Positions 6,502-12,418 of a stretch of 12,668 nt of DNA are shown piece after piece. Location: NCBI GenBank assembly GCA_964417875.1, contig CAYQJU010000078.1, positions 1 to 12,668 on the forward strand, read 5' to 3'. The translations under genes were made by a program, and so were the position numbers. Position 1 is the first letter of the stretch; every line of letters starts with the position of its first letter. Under the pieces are notes generated by a model. The model did no database searches. It had not been told where the DNA came from and was given only the letters and a program-made list of their open reading frames with translations. The stretch comes from ZC4RG30 sp964417875. GTDB lineage: Bacteria; Pseudomonadota; Gammaproteobacteria; Steroidobacterales; Steroidobacteraceae.

Positions 6502-6889
6502 CGTAACCCCTGCCTTCAAACTGGATCAGACAGAACCCGTGCCCAAACGGGTCGCACATGATCGCGAGCTTGCCCCATGAACTGTTTCGAACAGGTTGCT
6601 CCAACAGCGCCCCAGCCTCGATTGCGCGCTTTAGCGCTGCATCGATGTCAGGGACGACAACGTCCAGGTGCACTGGCGTCCAGTGCCTGTCGTAGTGGCG
6701 CAATCGTGGGGAGGAGGTCGCTGCCTGAGTACCGGGTGCCTTGGCCAAGAGATAGATCGGCACCTCGCCGCCCAGCAGCTCCACGGCATCTTCCCCGAAT
6801 CGGCGGCCAACGCGCAGGTCGAGAGCCTCCGTATAGAAGCGGATCCCACTTCCCAGGTCGTCGACATCGATATTGACAAGGAATCTCAT
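6470..6889 (-). CDS. VOC-superfamily (glyoxalase/bleomycin-resistance fold) protein
   Basis: A 139-residue protein with the two beta-alpha-beta-beta-beta halves of the vicinal oxygen chelate fold. The first half begins MRFLVNIDVDDLGSGIRFY, and the second TPVHLDVVVPDIDAALKRA and ends with DPFGHGFCLIQF. H74 is in the usual metal position of the second half, but the position often held by Glu near the end is Gln123 (LIQF), so metal catalysis is doubtful. Members act as isomerases, dioxygenases, thiol transferases or drug-binding proteins; the sequence alone does not say which. It lies between a beta-lactamase and a membrane-anchored protein, all on the minus strand. The ribosome site is weak. 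Confidence 0.85.
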   Translation of the reverse strand: MRFLVNIDVDDLGSGIRFYTEALDLRVGRRFGEDAVELLGGEVPIYLLAKAPGTQAATSSPRLRHYDRHWTPVHLDVVVPDIDAALKRAIEAGALLEQPVRNSSWGKLAIMCDPFGHGFCLIQFEGRGYDEIATNGTTD

Positions 6890-6958
6890 GAGAAAGGTAA
6901 CTGTGTCATCTGACTGCCTGGTTCGTCGTCCGCAGGTCGGTGAATGCTTGCAGGGGTG

Positions 6959-7084
6959 TTACATCCCGTGTTCTGGATACTTCCTTCTCAAGTCGACATC
7001 CGAGATCCAGTGCGCGCCGCTTATCTTCCAGATGTCGAAGGATCGTCTGGCTACGAGTGCGCTGCAGCGACCCTTTGAGGTCAC
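6959..7084 (-). CDS. possible 41-residue ORF with strong ribosome site
   Basis: A GTG at 7084 stands 4 bases after a full AGGAGG, just downstream of the beta-lactamase stop. The product would be 41 residues (beginning VTSKGRCSALVARRSFDIWK, then ISGAHWISDVDLRRKYPEHGM). Two Trp and a balanced composition make it more protein-like than most shadows. A competing 68-codon frame (7112-6906) starts 3 bases after the beta-lactamase stop but has no ribosome site and an Arg-rich shadow-like composition. It may be a real small gene, a remnant or chance. No function is proposed. Confidence 0.25.
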   Translation of the reverse strand: MTSKGRCSALVARRSFDIWKISGAHWISDVDLRRKYPEHGM

Positions 7085-7115
7085 ATGGCCTCCTGATCGG
7101 CGATGGCTTCATTTT

Positions 7116-7964
7116 CTAATCCGTGGGCAGTGCGCCGACAGCGCGCAAGAAGCGGGCCGAAATCTGGTGCCGAAAGGCGCCAATTTCCTCGAAGCTCCGG
7201 CCCTTGACGTAGGTCGCAAAGACAACAGTCCCGGCATCAGGCCGCTCGACCCAGCCCACCAACCAACCCTCAAACGCGCCGTCGAGTTCTCCCGGGATCA
7301 GTGGTCCGGAGCCAGTCTTTCCACGTAGAACATAACCATCCGCTGCGCGGAGTATGCTGACGGACCGGATGGCGTCGATCGAAGTCTGTCGCACGTTGAG
7401 CTGGCCTCGGACAAGGCGCTCAAGGAAGGCGACTTGTTCTCGAGGAGATATCGCCAGAGGGCCACCAAGCCAGAACGAATCGCTGTCATGGGGTACATGG
7501 AGGTTTCCGTACTGGAAGGCAGCCAGTGCGTCAATGTAGCGCTTTTCGCCAACCTCGTTTGCCACATCCTGGAAATACCAAGGAGCGGACCGCTTGAACG
7601 CGGTCTCCAACGTCTGGTCCTGCTTCCAGTCGTCAGGCCAGTATGACTCGGCAGGTCTTTTGCGCCGGTCCCACAGGCGCTCGTGACCGAGCGAGCGACA
7701 CACTCCAGTCTCAAGTGCGATCAGCAGGTTCGGTATCTTGAACGTGGACCACGGCGCGTGCCGCGTATCAACGGCCTCGGGCTGATACGCGAAACGCTCC
7801 CCGGTTGAGACGTTCTTTGCGTAGAAAACCACTGTTCGACGCCCGATCTCATTGGCGAGCTGCGGATCCGCAGAGGCCCCCAGGTCGACAAGGTCCGCGG
7901 CGCGCGTTGCTCCAGCGAGAACGGCGAGCAGAAAGGAGAAAGCCAGGTAACGGCGGCAAAGCAT
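7116..7964 (-). CDS. blaOXA: class D (OXA-type) beta-lactamase with atypical S-A-P motif
   Basis: A 282-residue protein from ATG 7964, beginning with a signal peptide (MLCRRYLAFSFLLAVLAGATRA). The class D signatures are present in order: S73-T-F-K76 (nucleophile Ser and the Lys that is carboxylated), Y152-G-N154, K216-T-G218 and a following W234LVGW. The second motif, normally S-x-V, reads S126-A-P128. The Val at this place lines the pocket of the carboxylated Lys in OXA enzymes, so Pro may alter Lys carboxylation or the substrate range. Family role: hydrolysis of penicillins, some cephalosporins or carbapenems in the periplasm. A longer frame from ATG 8048 would hide the signal peptide. No strong ribosome site and no adjacent regulator are visible, and I see no attC or insertion sequence next to it. 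Confidence 0.88.
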   Translation of the reverse strand: MLCRRYLAFSFLLAVLAGATRAADLVDLGASADPQLANEIGRRTVVFYAKNVSTGERFAYQPEAVDTRHAPWSTFKIPNLLIALETGVCRSLGHERLWDRRKRPAESYWPDDWKQDQTLETAFKRSAPWYFQDVANEVGEKRYIDALAAFQYGNLHVPHDSDSFWLGGPLAISPREQVAFLERLVRGQLNVRQTSIDAIRSVSILRAADGYVLRGKTGSGPLIPGELDGAFEGWLVGWVERPDAGTVVFATYVKGRSFEEIGAFRHQISARFLRAVGALPTD

Positions 7965-8301
7965 ACCGGTGATGTGAACTTCCAATGTCGGCATCAACTT
8001 TTGTCGCAAGATATCAAGTATCCAGTTCAGCAACGGGGCGCCAGCCAATCAGCATGCGGACGCCAGGAAGTCACGGAACGCACGACACTAGTCGCGAGCG
8101 GTCGATCACGCTATAGGCTCCGAGACTTCTGCAACACAGGTTAGACGGCATTCGCTCCGCGGGCATCGACACCTGCAAGAGTTCGTCATTGCCAGGAAGC
8201 CACCTTATGGCATTTTCTCGTACCGGTCATACTGACGCTGCCCGTTGGTTTCGATGGCTCTGCCGCACGGGCGCTGTGCAGGAGCAAGATCGACAGGAAC
8301 G
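7965..8301. other. gap upstream of the beta-lactamase gene
   Basis: No convincing gene. A 33-codon plus-strand frame (8207-8308, MAFSRTGHTDAARWF) has AGGAAG about 8 bases upstream but no recognisable product. A GTTAGAC heptamer at 8141-8147 looks like an integron core site, but I find no partner heptamer at attC distance. I could not place a confident promoter for the beta-lactamase here. Confidence 0.4.
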
Positions 8302-9078
8302 TCACTGACCGGACAACACGGCCTGTTCCTCTGCCTGGGCACGGGCCATATTGGACCTGAGCCAGCTCTCGAACATTGCGCTCATCCGGCTGCCCTGTTC
8401 AGGAGTGAGGTGAGGCGCCATCTGGTCGCGGATGCGCACGAGAGTCGCGTGCTGGCGAGTGACGGTGTCTACCTTCAACCGGGCAGCGCTCAGTGCGTCC
8501 GTGGGCACTGCTCCGCTCATGAGCCGTAGGGACTCTTCGGTCTCGTTCCGCAGCTCAGCCGTCGTTGTAGCGTTCAGAACTTCCAGCTGCTCCGGCGTGA
8601 GGCTGAGCGCAGTGTTCCATGCGGTCACGCGCGCCGCTGCCGTCCGGTCAGATTGGGCGAGGGCTTCGAGTCGCTGCTCCTCCGTGGTGTTCCCGCTGAG
8701 GGGAGCGGTCAGTGTCGGCAGGCCGAGGGGACGTTCGACTGCGGGCGCGAGCACCAGTGCAATGCCCGGGGAAGAATAAGTCGGAGAAGAAGGAGAAGAA
8801 GTCGGAGGGGGTGGCTCGGGAGTACGCACCGCAACAAATGGAGCGGGTGGCGCTTCAATCGCTGGAGATGGCGGTTGAGCTGGAGCCGATGGCGGCGGTG
8901 GGGGAGGCGATGGTGGTTGATCCGGAACCATTTGAACAACAGGGGTCTTCGCGTCAGCCAGCTGGCCTTGAAGGTCAACGATCTGTTCCCGGGCTGAGCG
9001 CAACTCGTACCACAGGTTTCCAGACACGATGCCCAGCATGGCGACCAGCGCTGCACAAATGGTCAAGAGATTTCGCAT
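8302..9078 (-). CDS. Pro-rich membrane-anchored protein with two LTPEQ motifs
   Basis: A 258-residue protein. Residues 4-20 are a membrane anchor (LLTICAALVAMLGIVSG), 25-44 a short coiled-coil-like helix (SAREQIVDLQGQLADAK), and 52-103 a Pro/Ser/Ala stalk. The rest is a helical domain with LTPEQLEVLN (160-169) and LTPEQGSRMSAMF (224-236). The layout of anchor, flexible stalk and helical sensor-like end suggests a periplasmic domain held off the inner membrane. Two LTPEQ motifs recall the Spy/CpxP group, but overall similarity is not shown. The start at 9078 has GGGAG 7 bases upstream; an upstream extension to 9402 is Arg/Ser-rich and shadow-like. It ends next to an unassigned gap, with no operon partner. 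Confidence 0.7.
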   Translation of the reverse strand: MRNLLTICAALVAMLGIVSGNLWYELRSAREQIVDLQGQLADAKTPVVQMVPDQPPSPPPPPPSAPAQPPSPAIEAPPAPFVAVRTPEPPPPTSSPSSPTYSSPGIALVLAPAVERPLGLPTLTAPLSGNTTEEQRLEALAQSDRTAAARVTAWNTALSLTPEQLEVLNATTTAELRNETEESLRLMSGAVPTDALSAARLKVDTVTRQHATLVRIRDQMAPHLTPEQGSRMSAMFESWLRSNMARAQAEEQAVLSGQ

Positions 9079-9401
9079 GGATAGACTCCCTGTCTTCTTG
9101 CTCTTGGACGTCGGAAGTGTCGGCGTGAGTTCCTCTGTCGAGGATACGCCATCAGCGGGCCGGCGGCAGGCGGTTTGACTGGCCATCGGAAGGGGCGCCA
9201 GCTTCATGCGCCAGCTGCAGCGCAATATGCTCGTGCGCGATGCCCTGCTCGCGAAGAATCGTGCAGGCTGTGTGCAGATGGTGATGGCACCTGCGCGGTG
9301 ACCCGCCGGCGAAGGTTGCGGTGATCGGGTTCCAATGATGACGTTCGTGAAGAGGCCGCGCATGATCTCAATAACGTCGGCGTCCTTCCGGCAGACAACC
9401 A
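9079..9401. other. unassigned gap between divergent genes
   Basis: The two flanking genes point away from each other, so their promoters should lie here, but no clear -35/-10 pair stands out. A minus-strand frame without a start codon (about 9366-9163) encodes protein-like text (CHHHLHTACTILREQGIAHE) and may be the C-terminal remnant of a lost gene. I recognise no family. Confidence 0.35.
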
Positions 9402-9920
9402 ATGGATAAGGCCAGGCGAATCAGCGCCATCCAGGCAGACATCACCACCCTGTCTGTGGATGCAATCGTCAATGCCGCGAACACCACCTTGCTGGGCGGC
9501 GGCGGCGTCGATGGAGCAATCCACCGCGCAGCCGGTCCGGAGCTGTTGCAGGAGTGCCGCCTGCTGGGCGGCTGCGAGCCGGGGGAGGCCAGGATTACCC
9601 GGGGCTACCGACTTCCCGCAAGGTACGTCATCCACACGGTTGGGCCGGTGTGGCGGGGTGGAAGCTTCGGCGAGGTGGAAGTGCTGGCCTCGTGTTATCG
9701 CCGGTCGCTGGAAGTGGCGGTCCGAAACCAGGTCCGCAGCATCGCGTTTCCAGGCATCAGCACCGGTGTGTACGGCTATCCGATCGGGCCCGCGTGCCAG
9801 ATCGCCATTCGAACGGTGACGGACATGCTCGAATCCAATCCAGCCATCGAACAGGTCATCTTCTGCTGCTTCTCGCAAAGGGATCTCACGGTCTATCAGG
9901 AGGCGCTGGCGCGCGAATGA
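9402..9920 (+). CDS. macro-domain ADP-ribose hydrolase (MacroD/YmdB type)
   Basis: A 172-residue, single-domain macro protein. The ligand-binding motifs are all present: D13 in QADITTL for the adenine, the VDAIVNAANTTLLGGGGVDG loop at 19-38, H78TVGP for the ribose, and FPGISTGVYGYP at 116-127 for the diphosphate. D37 in GGVDGAIH corresponds to the catalytic Asp of the MacroD group. Family role: removal of ADP-ribose from Glu/Asp of proteins and hydrolysis of O-acetyl-ADP-ribose, in the cytoplasm. The length equals that of a free-standing YmdB-like protein, so no fused antitoxin or toxin domain exists, and no DarT-like or other ADP-ribosyltransferase is adjacent. The ribosome site is weak. A methyltransferase gene begins 31 bases downstream on the same strand. 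Confidence 0.93.
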   Translation: MDKARRISAIQADITTLSVDAIVNAANTTLLGGGGVDGAIHRAAGPELLQECRLLGGCEPGEARITRGYRLPARYVIHTVGPVWRGGSFGEVEVLASCYRRSLEVAVRNQVRSIAFPGISTGVYGYPIGPACQIAIRTVTDMLESNPAIEQVIFCCFSQRDLTVYQEALARE

Positions 9921-9934
9921 CTACTGAATGCCTG

Positions 9935-10114
9935 ACATCGGCGGTAGCGCGATGCCACCCGTGACAGCCCTGTATGACACGCTGGGCAAGGATTACTCCG
10001 CGCGCCGAAGACCCGATGCCCGCATCGCAGCGGCGATCAACCGCGCGATCGGCGACGCCCCCTCGATCGCGAACATAGGTGCCGGAACGGGGTCATATGA
10101 GATGCCCGCCCGTG
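9935..10114 (+). repeat. 180-bp inverted duplication, copy B
   Basis: The intact-gene copy of the repeat, in opposite orientation to 744-923 and about 96 % identical by eye without gaps. It starts 15 bases after the macro-domain stop and ends within the methyltransferase coding sequence just after SAM motif I. Its left edge (ACATCGGCGG) is the same as in copy A. Confidence 0.9.
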
Positions 10115-10707
10115 TGGTCGTGGCGATCGAACCGTCGATGACGATGATCCGCCAGCGGCCCATTGGTGCGGCACCGGCATTGCAGGCCGCGGCGGAACAG
10201 ATTCCTCTTCGCAACCGCTGCGTATCCGTATCCACAGCTTTCCTCACGGTCCATCATTGGCTGGACATCCCGCGAGGACTGGGAGAGATGAGGCGGATCG
10301 CCCGCGACCGGGTCGTCCTGTTGACCTGGGATCCGGACGGGCCGGCGTTCTGGCTGACGCAAGAGTACTTTCCGACCATCGTCCGCAGGGACCGCGGCCG
10401 GTTCCCCGGTCTGGCAGAACTATGCCGCCACCTTGGCGACGTATCAGTTGTGCCGGTGATGATCCCCGCCGATTGTACCGATGGCTTTCTGGGCGCCTTC
10501 TGGGCTCGACCTGGGGCCTACCTGGATCCCGCCGTCCGTTCCGCGATGTCCGGCTTCCTCGATGTGCCGGAGCTGGACGAGGGACAGCGGCGTCTGCGTG
10601 CAGATCTGGAAAGCGGGGCCTGGCATGATCGCTTCGGAAAAATTGCCCGCCGGGACGCGCTGGACATCGGATATAGAATCGTCACTGCACGCGCGGGAAA
10701 TGGCTGA
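9952..10707 (+). CDS. class I SAM-dependent methyltransferase
   Basis: A 251-residue protein from ATG 9952. The Rossmann-type SAM site is visible: motif I SIANIGAGTGSYE (residues 39-51), the acidic residue E60 ending strand 2 (VVVAIEPS), and a later AAAEQIPLRNRCVSVSTAF segment like motif II/post-II with the HHW that follows. The type resembles small-molecule (ubiE/COQ5-like) methyltransferases; the substrate is unknown. ATG 9952 is preferred over ATG 9928 because the duplicated copy A keeps this ATG with a good GGAAG site, while the region before the repeat differs. The site here is GGTAG and weaker. It follows the macro-domain gene by 31 bases and precedes a truncated exported-protein gene by 18, so the three are probably one transcript. 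Confidence 0.85.
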   Translation: MPPVTALYDTLGKDYSARRRPDARIAAAINRAIGDAPSIANIGAGTGSYEMPARVVVAIEPSMTMIRQRPIGAAPALQAAAEQIPLRNRCVSVSTAFLTVHHWLDIPRGLGEMRRIARDRVVLLTWDPDGPAFWLTQEYFPTIVRRDRGRFPGLAELCRHLGDVSVVPVMIPADCTDGFLGAFWARPGAYLDPAVRSAMSGFLDVPELDEGQRRLRADLESGAWHDRFGKIARRDALDIGYRIVTARAGNG

Positions 10708-10725
10708 CAGGAAGGAGCCGCAGCA

Positions 10726-10914
10726 ATGCATCGCGTTGTTTGCCCGTTGTTGCTGGTCTCGATGTCTCTCTTCGGACGGGGCGCCGATGCAGCGCAGGGA
10801 AAGTGTCACGGACTGAGGGCGCGCTGCCCAAAAGCCCGGGCGTGCAACTCGCCCCATTCGGCCAGCGCGTGCACGGCGGCGTTCAACCTCATGCCGGCGG
10901 GCGTGAGTCGGTAG
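10726..10914 (+). pseudogene. 5' remnant of an exported-protein gene
   Basis: An ATG with AAGGAG 8 bases upstream opens a clear signal peptide (MHRVVCPLLLVSMSLFGRGADAAQGK, given here as landmarks: hydrophobic core at residues 5-16, AxA-type cleavage near residue 23). Beyond about residue 27 the frame becomes Arg/Cys/Ala-rich shadow text and runs antisense through the end of the hxlR-type gene, stopping at 10914. A well-formed start joined to meaningless sequence means that the mature part was lost, probably when the convergent regulator module arrived. It starts 18 bases after the methyltransferase stop and would be cotranscribed with it. A genuine tiny secreted peptide is less likely. Confidence 0.5.
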
Positions 10915-11135
10915 CGCACGCGAGTGACCGCGCCCTGCCGATATGTGTCCCGCGCCACCACTCCTTCGCCCTCAAGCTGGCGAAGCTGCTCGACGAGCAC
11001 TTTCTCGCTGATCCCATCGATCCGCCGTCGCAGCTCGCCGAAATGCAGGGGCTGCACATGCAGTTCCCACAACAAGGTCGGCTTCCACTTGCCCGCCACC
11101 ACGGCAAGTGCGATATCCAGTGCACAACCGCTCAT
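10806..11135 (-). CDS. HxlR-family transcriptional regulator
   Basis: A 109-residue winged-helix protein. Family marks are C4 near the N-terminus, GKWKPTLLWEL at residues 15-25, LHFGELRRRIDGISEKVLVEQLRQLE for the helix-turn-helix, LTPAG (77-81) and LAEWGE near the end. HxlR proteins bind DNA as dimers and often sense electrophiles or oxidants through the N-terminal Cys; C4 is in that position. GAGG stands 7 bases before ATG 11135. The gene is divergent from a VOC-family gene 107 bases away, the common arrangement in which HxlR controls its neighbour and itself. Its 3' end lies convergent over the truncated exported-protein gene. Confidence 0.93.
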   Translation of the reverse strand: MSGCALDIALAVVAGKWKPTLLWELHVQPLHFGELRRRIDGISEKVLVEQLRQLEGEGVVARDTYRQGAVTRVRYRLTPAGMRLNAAVHALAEWGELHARAFGQRALSP

Positions 11136-11242
11136 CCGCTTACCTCGACGTCAGTGCCCACAATTGTGTGAGTAATTGAATAGAAGTGACATCGCGCCAG
11201 AATCACCGAGCCGATCCGCGGCGATGGCAACAAGGTAGCGCA
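11136..11242. promoter_or_regulatory. divergent control region with palindrome CACAATTGTG
   Basis: The 107-base gap between the divergent hxlR-type and VOC genes is locally AT-rich. A perfect 10-bp palindrome, CACAATTGTG, lies at 11159-11168, 24 bases from the regulator start. It is a plausible HxlR operator that could control both directions. Exact -10/-35 boxes are not clear. Confidence 0.45.
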
Positions 11243-11641
11243 ATGGGCAAAGTCATGTGGTTCGACATCCCGGTCCGGGATCTGGAAGCAGCAAAGGGCT
11301 TCTACCAGCATGTGTTTGGCTGGGAGATCGGTCCACGGCAGTCCGACACGGAGGATGCGCTCGCTTTTCGCGTGGCGCACACCGCTCCCACGACCCCGGA
11401 GGGAACCCCGGTGGTCGCAGGTGCGATCAACGGCGGGCTGGTGACACGCGAGATCGGCATCCGCCAACCGACGGTGCTGGTCGAAGTCGACAACCTGGAG
11501 TCTGCGCTGGCACGCATCTCGGCTGCCGGCGGCCTGCAAGTCAGCGCCCCGCGCACGCTGGCCGCTGCCGGCGGACGCTTCGCCTATTTCGAGGACCCCG
11601 ACGGCAACATTTCGGGTCTTTGGGAGTGGCTGCCTGATTAA
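11243..11641 (+). CDS. VOC-superfamily protein, probable HxlR target
   Basis: A 132-residue protein of the vicinal oxygen chelate fold, close in pattern to the PhnB/lactoylglutathione-lyase-like group. It opens with MGKVMWFDIPVRDLEAAKGF and FYQHVFGWEI, the usual first-half signature, and closes with FAYFEDPDGNISGLWEW, where E128 is the expected metal-ligand position. Substrate and reaction cannot be read from the sequence; relatives handle reactive carbonyls or bind drugs. The start at 11243 has AAGG 7 bases upstream; a longer frame from 11186 adds 19 basic residues and is less likely. The divergent HxlR gene suggests induction by a reactive compound that this protein may remove. Confidence 0.9.
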   Translation: MGKVMWFDIPVRDLEAAKGFYQHVFGWEIGPRQSDTEDALAFRVAHTAPTTPEGTPVVAGAINGGLVTREIGIRQPTVLVEVDNLESALARISAAGGLQVSAPRTLAAAGGRFAYFEDPDGNISGLWEWLPD

Positions 11642-11642
11642 T

Positions 11643-11813
11643 GGCGCATGCCTGCAATGCGGCGGTGAGCCCAGAGCGGCGCGAGCGACCAAGCTTGCGC
11701 CGCATTTGGGGTGCCTTCACGAGCGCGTCACGCAAGCCAAGCCTGATTGGGTTCCGGCAACGGTTCTGCTGCGGGAGATTCGCGAAGCCTTTCCTCGCGG
11801 GACCCACCGGCAG
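11643..11813 (+). mobile_element. decayed fragment of an IS21-family transposase (IstA-like)
   Basis: Directly after the VOC stop, an open frame without a start encodes ATKLAPHLGCLHER followed by KPDWVPATVLLREIREA. IstA proteins of IS21-type elements carry such a segment, K-L-x-P-(Y/F) ... RL ... W.P(A)TV(L)(L)REI(R), followed by a Gly-Tyr-rich turn; the turn is degenerate here (FPRGTHRQ). Neither the DDE catalytic domain, the helper gene istB nor terminal repeats are visible, so only a relic is left. Recognition rests on pattern memory without a search, hence moderate confidence. The remainder of the 11642-11951 gap shows nothing else coding. A 9-bp inverted repeat (AATGCGGCG, 11656-11664, with CGCCGCATT, 11698-11706) lies within it. 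Confidence 0.5.
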
Positions 11814-11951
11814 ATGCCATCGAGTTGGCACCGGATCTGTAGGAACCCTCCCGCCCGCGGCCTGGATGGACATGGCTGCATCCCCGGCACGGAATTTCGA
11901 TACTTCTACTTTCCGGTTCCGCTGCGACGACCCGCGCCCGAGGCGAAACGC

Positions 11952-12329
11952 ATGAAGATGCAGCTTGTGCTCTTTGCCGTCCTTGCGACCGCGTGTACAC
12001 GTGAGGAACGTCTCTCTGTCAGCGCCACGGCATTCAACTCCACGCGCGCACAGACCGATGCCCGCCCTACGGAAACTTCATGCGGCACCCGGCTCGAACC
12101 GGGCATGAAAGTCATTGCGGTTTCGCGCGATCTCAAACGCGAAGGCCTGGATTGCGGAACCGCCGTTCGCATCGAAGGCATGGACGGTACCTGGACCGTC
12201 GAGGACGTCACCGCAGCGAAACACGAAAAGCTGATCGACATCTACATGGGCAGGGACGTGCAGAAGGCGCGGGAGTTTGGCCGCCAGGATGTGGAAATAC
12301 GTTGGCGCGAGAGCGACGAGCAGCAGTAG
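11952..12329 (+). CDS. small 3D-domain lipoprotein (double-psi beta-barrel)
   Basis: A 125-residue protein. The N-terminus (MKMQLVLFAVLATAC) is a lipoprotein signal with Cys15 as the lipidated residue. The remainder is a 3D domain: SATAFNSTRAQTD at 24-36, GTAVRIEGMDGTWTVEDV at 69-86 and IDIYMGRDVQKAREFGRQDVEIRW at 95-118. The three signature aspartates are D36, D85 and D96, corresponding to the catalytic or structural Asp of MltA and related peptidoglycan-active barrels. C44 and C68 may form a disulfide. Likely at the inner face of the outer membrane or in the periplasm, with peptidoglycan as inferred ligand. GAGG lies 8 bases before ATG 11952. A longer frame reading in from the transposase relic is fortuitous. 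Confidence 0.82.
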   Translation: MKMQLVLFAVLATACTREERLSVSATAFNSTRAQTDARPTETSCGTRLEPGMKVIAVSRDLKREGLDCGTAVRIEGMDGTWTVEDVTAAKHEKLIDIYMGRDVQKAREFGRQDVEIRWRESDEQQ

Positions 12330-12418
12330 CCGCCCCGGTCCGGGGGGGATGCCGCGATGCTACCCATCATCGCTTGCCCGCTGACCAGTGATGAACACAG
12401 TTCGTTCCGGGAATGCCC

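Noticed and set aside
8141..8147. GTTAGAC heptamer resembling an integron attC core site
   Set aside because: No partner RYYYAAC/GTTRRRY heptamer at the required distance and no large imperfect palindrome was found. Gene orientations are mixed and no other gap shows core sites, so an integron cassette array is not supported.
9204..9878. Long minus-strand frame of 224 residues over the macro-domain gene
   Set aside because: It is antisense to a complete macro-domain gene and has His/Arg/Asp-rich shadow composition without motifs.
9402..9920. DarTG-like toxin-antitoxin system based on the macro domain
   Set aside because: The macro protein is of free-standing MacroD/YmdB type, and no DarT-like or other ADP-ribosyltransferase is adjacent on either side.
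11656..11706. 9-bp inverted repeat AATGCGGCG/CGCCGCATT as a structured RNA or recombination site
   Set aside because: The 33-base loop and location inside a transposase relic make chance likely; there is no supporting motif.
11706..11951. Extension of the 3D-domain lipoprotein upstream to give a 207-residue protein
   Set aside because: The extra residues come from a transposase-like relic in the same frame by chance. The ATG at 11952 has a good ribosome site and begins a lipoprotein signal, which would be buried otherwise.
12330..12360. GC-rich dyad after the 3D-domain lipoprotein (CCCCGG-T-CCGGGG) as a terminator
   Set aside because: The loop would be too short for the full stem, and no T-run follows, so it does not qualify as an intrinsic terminator.
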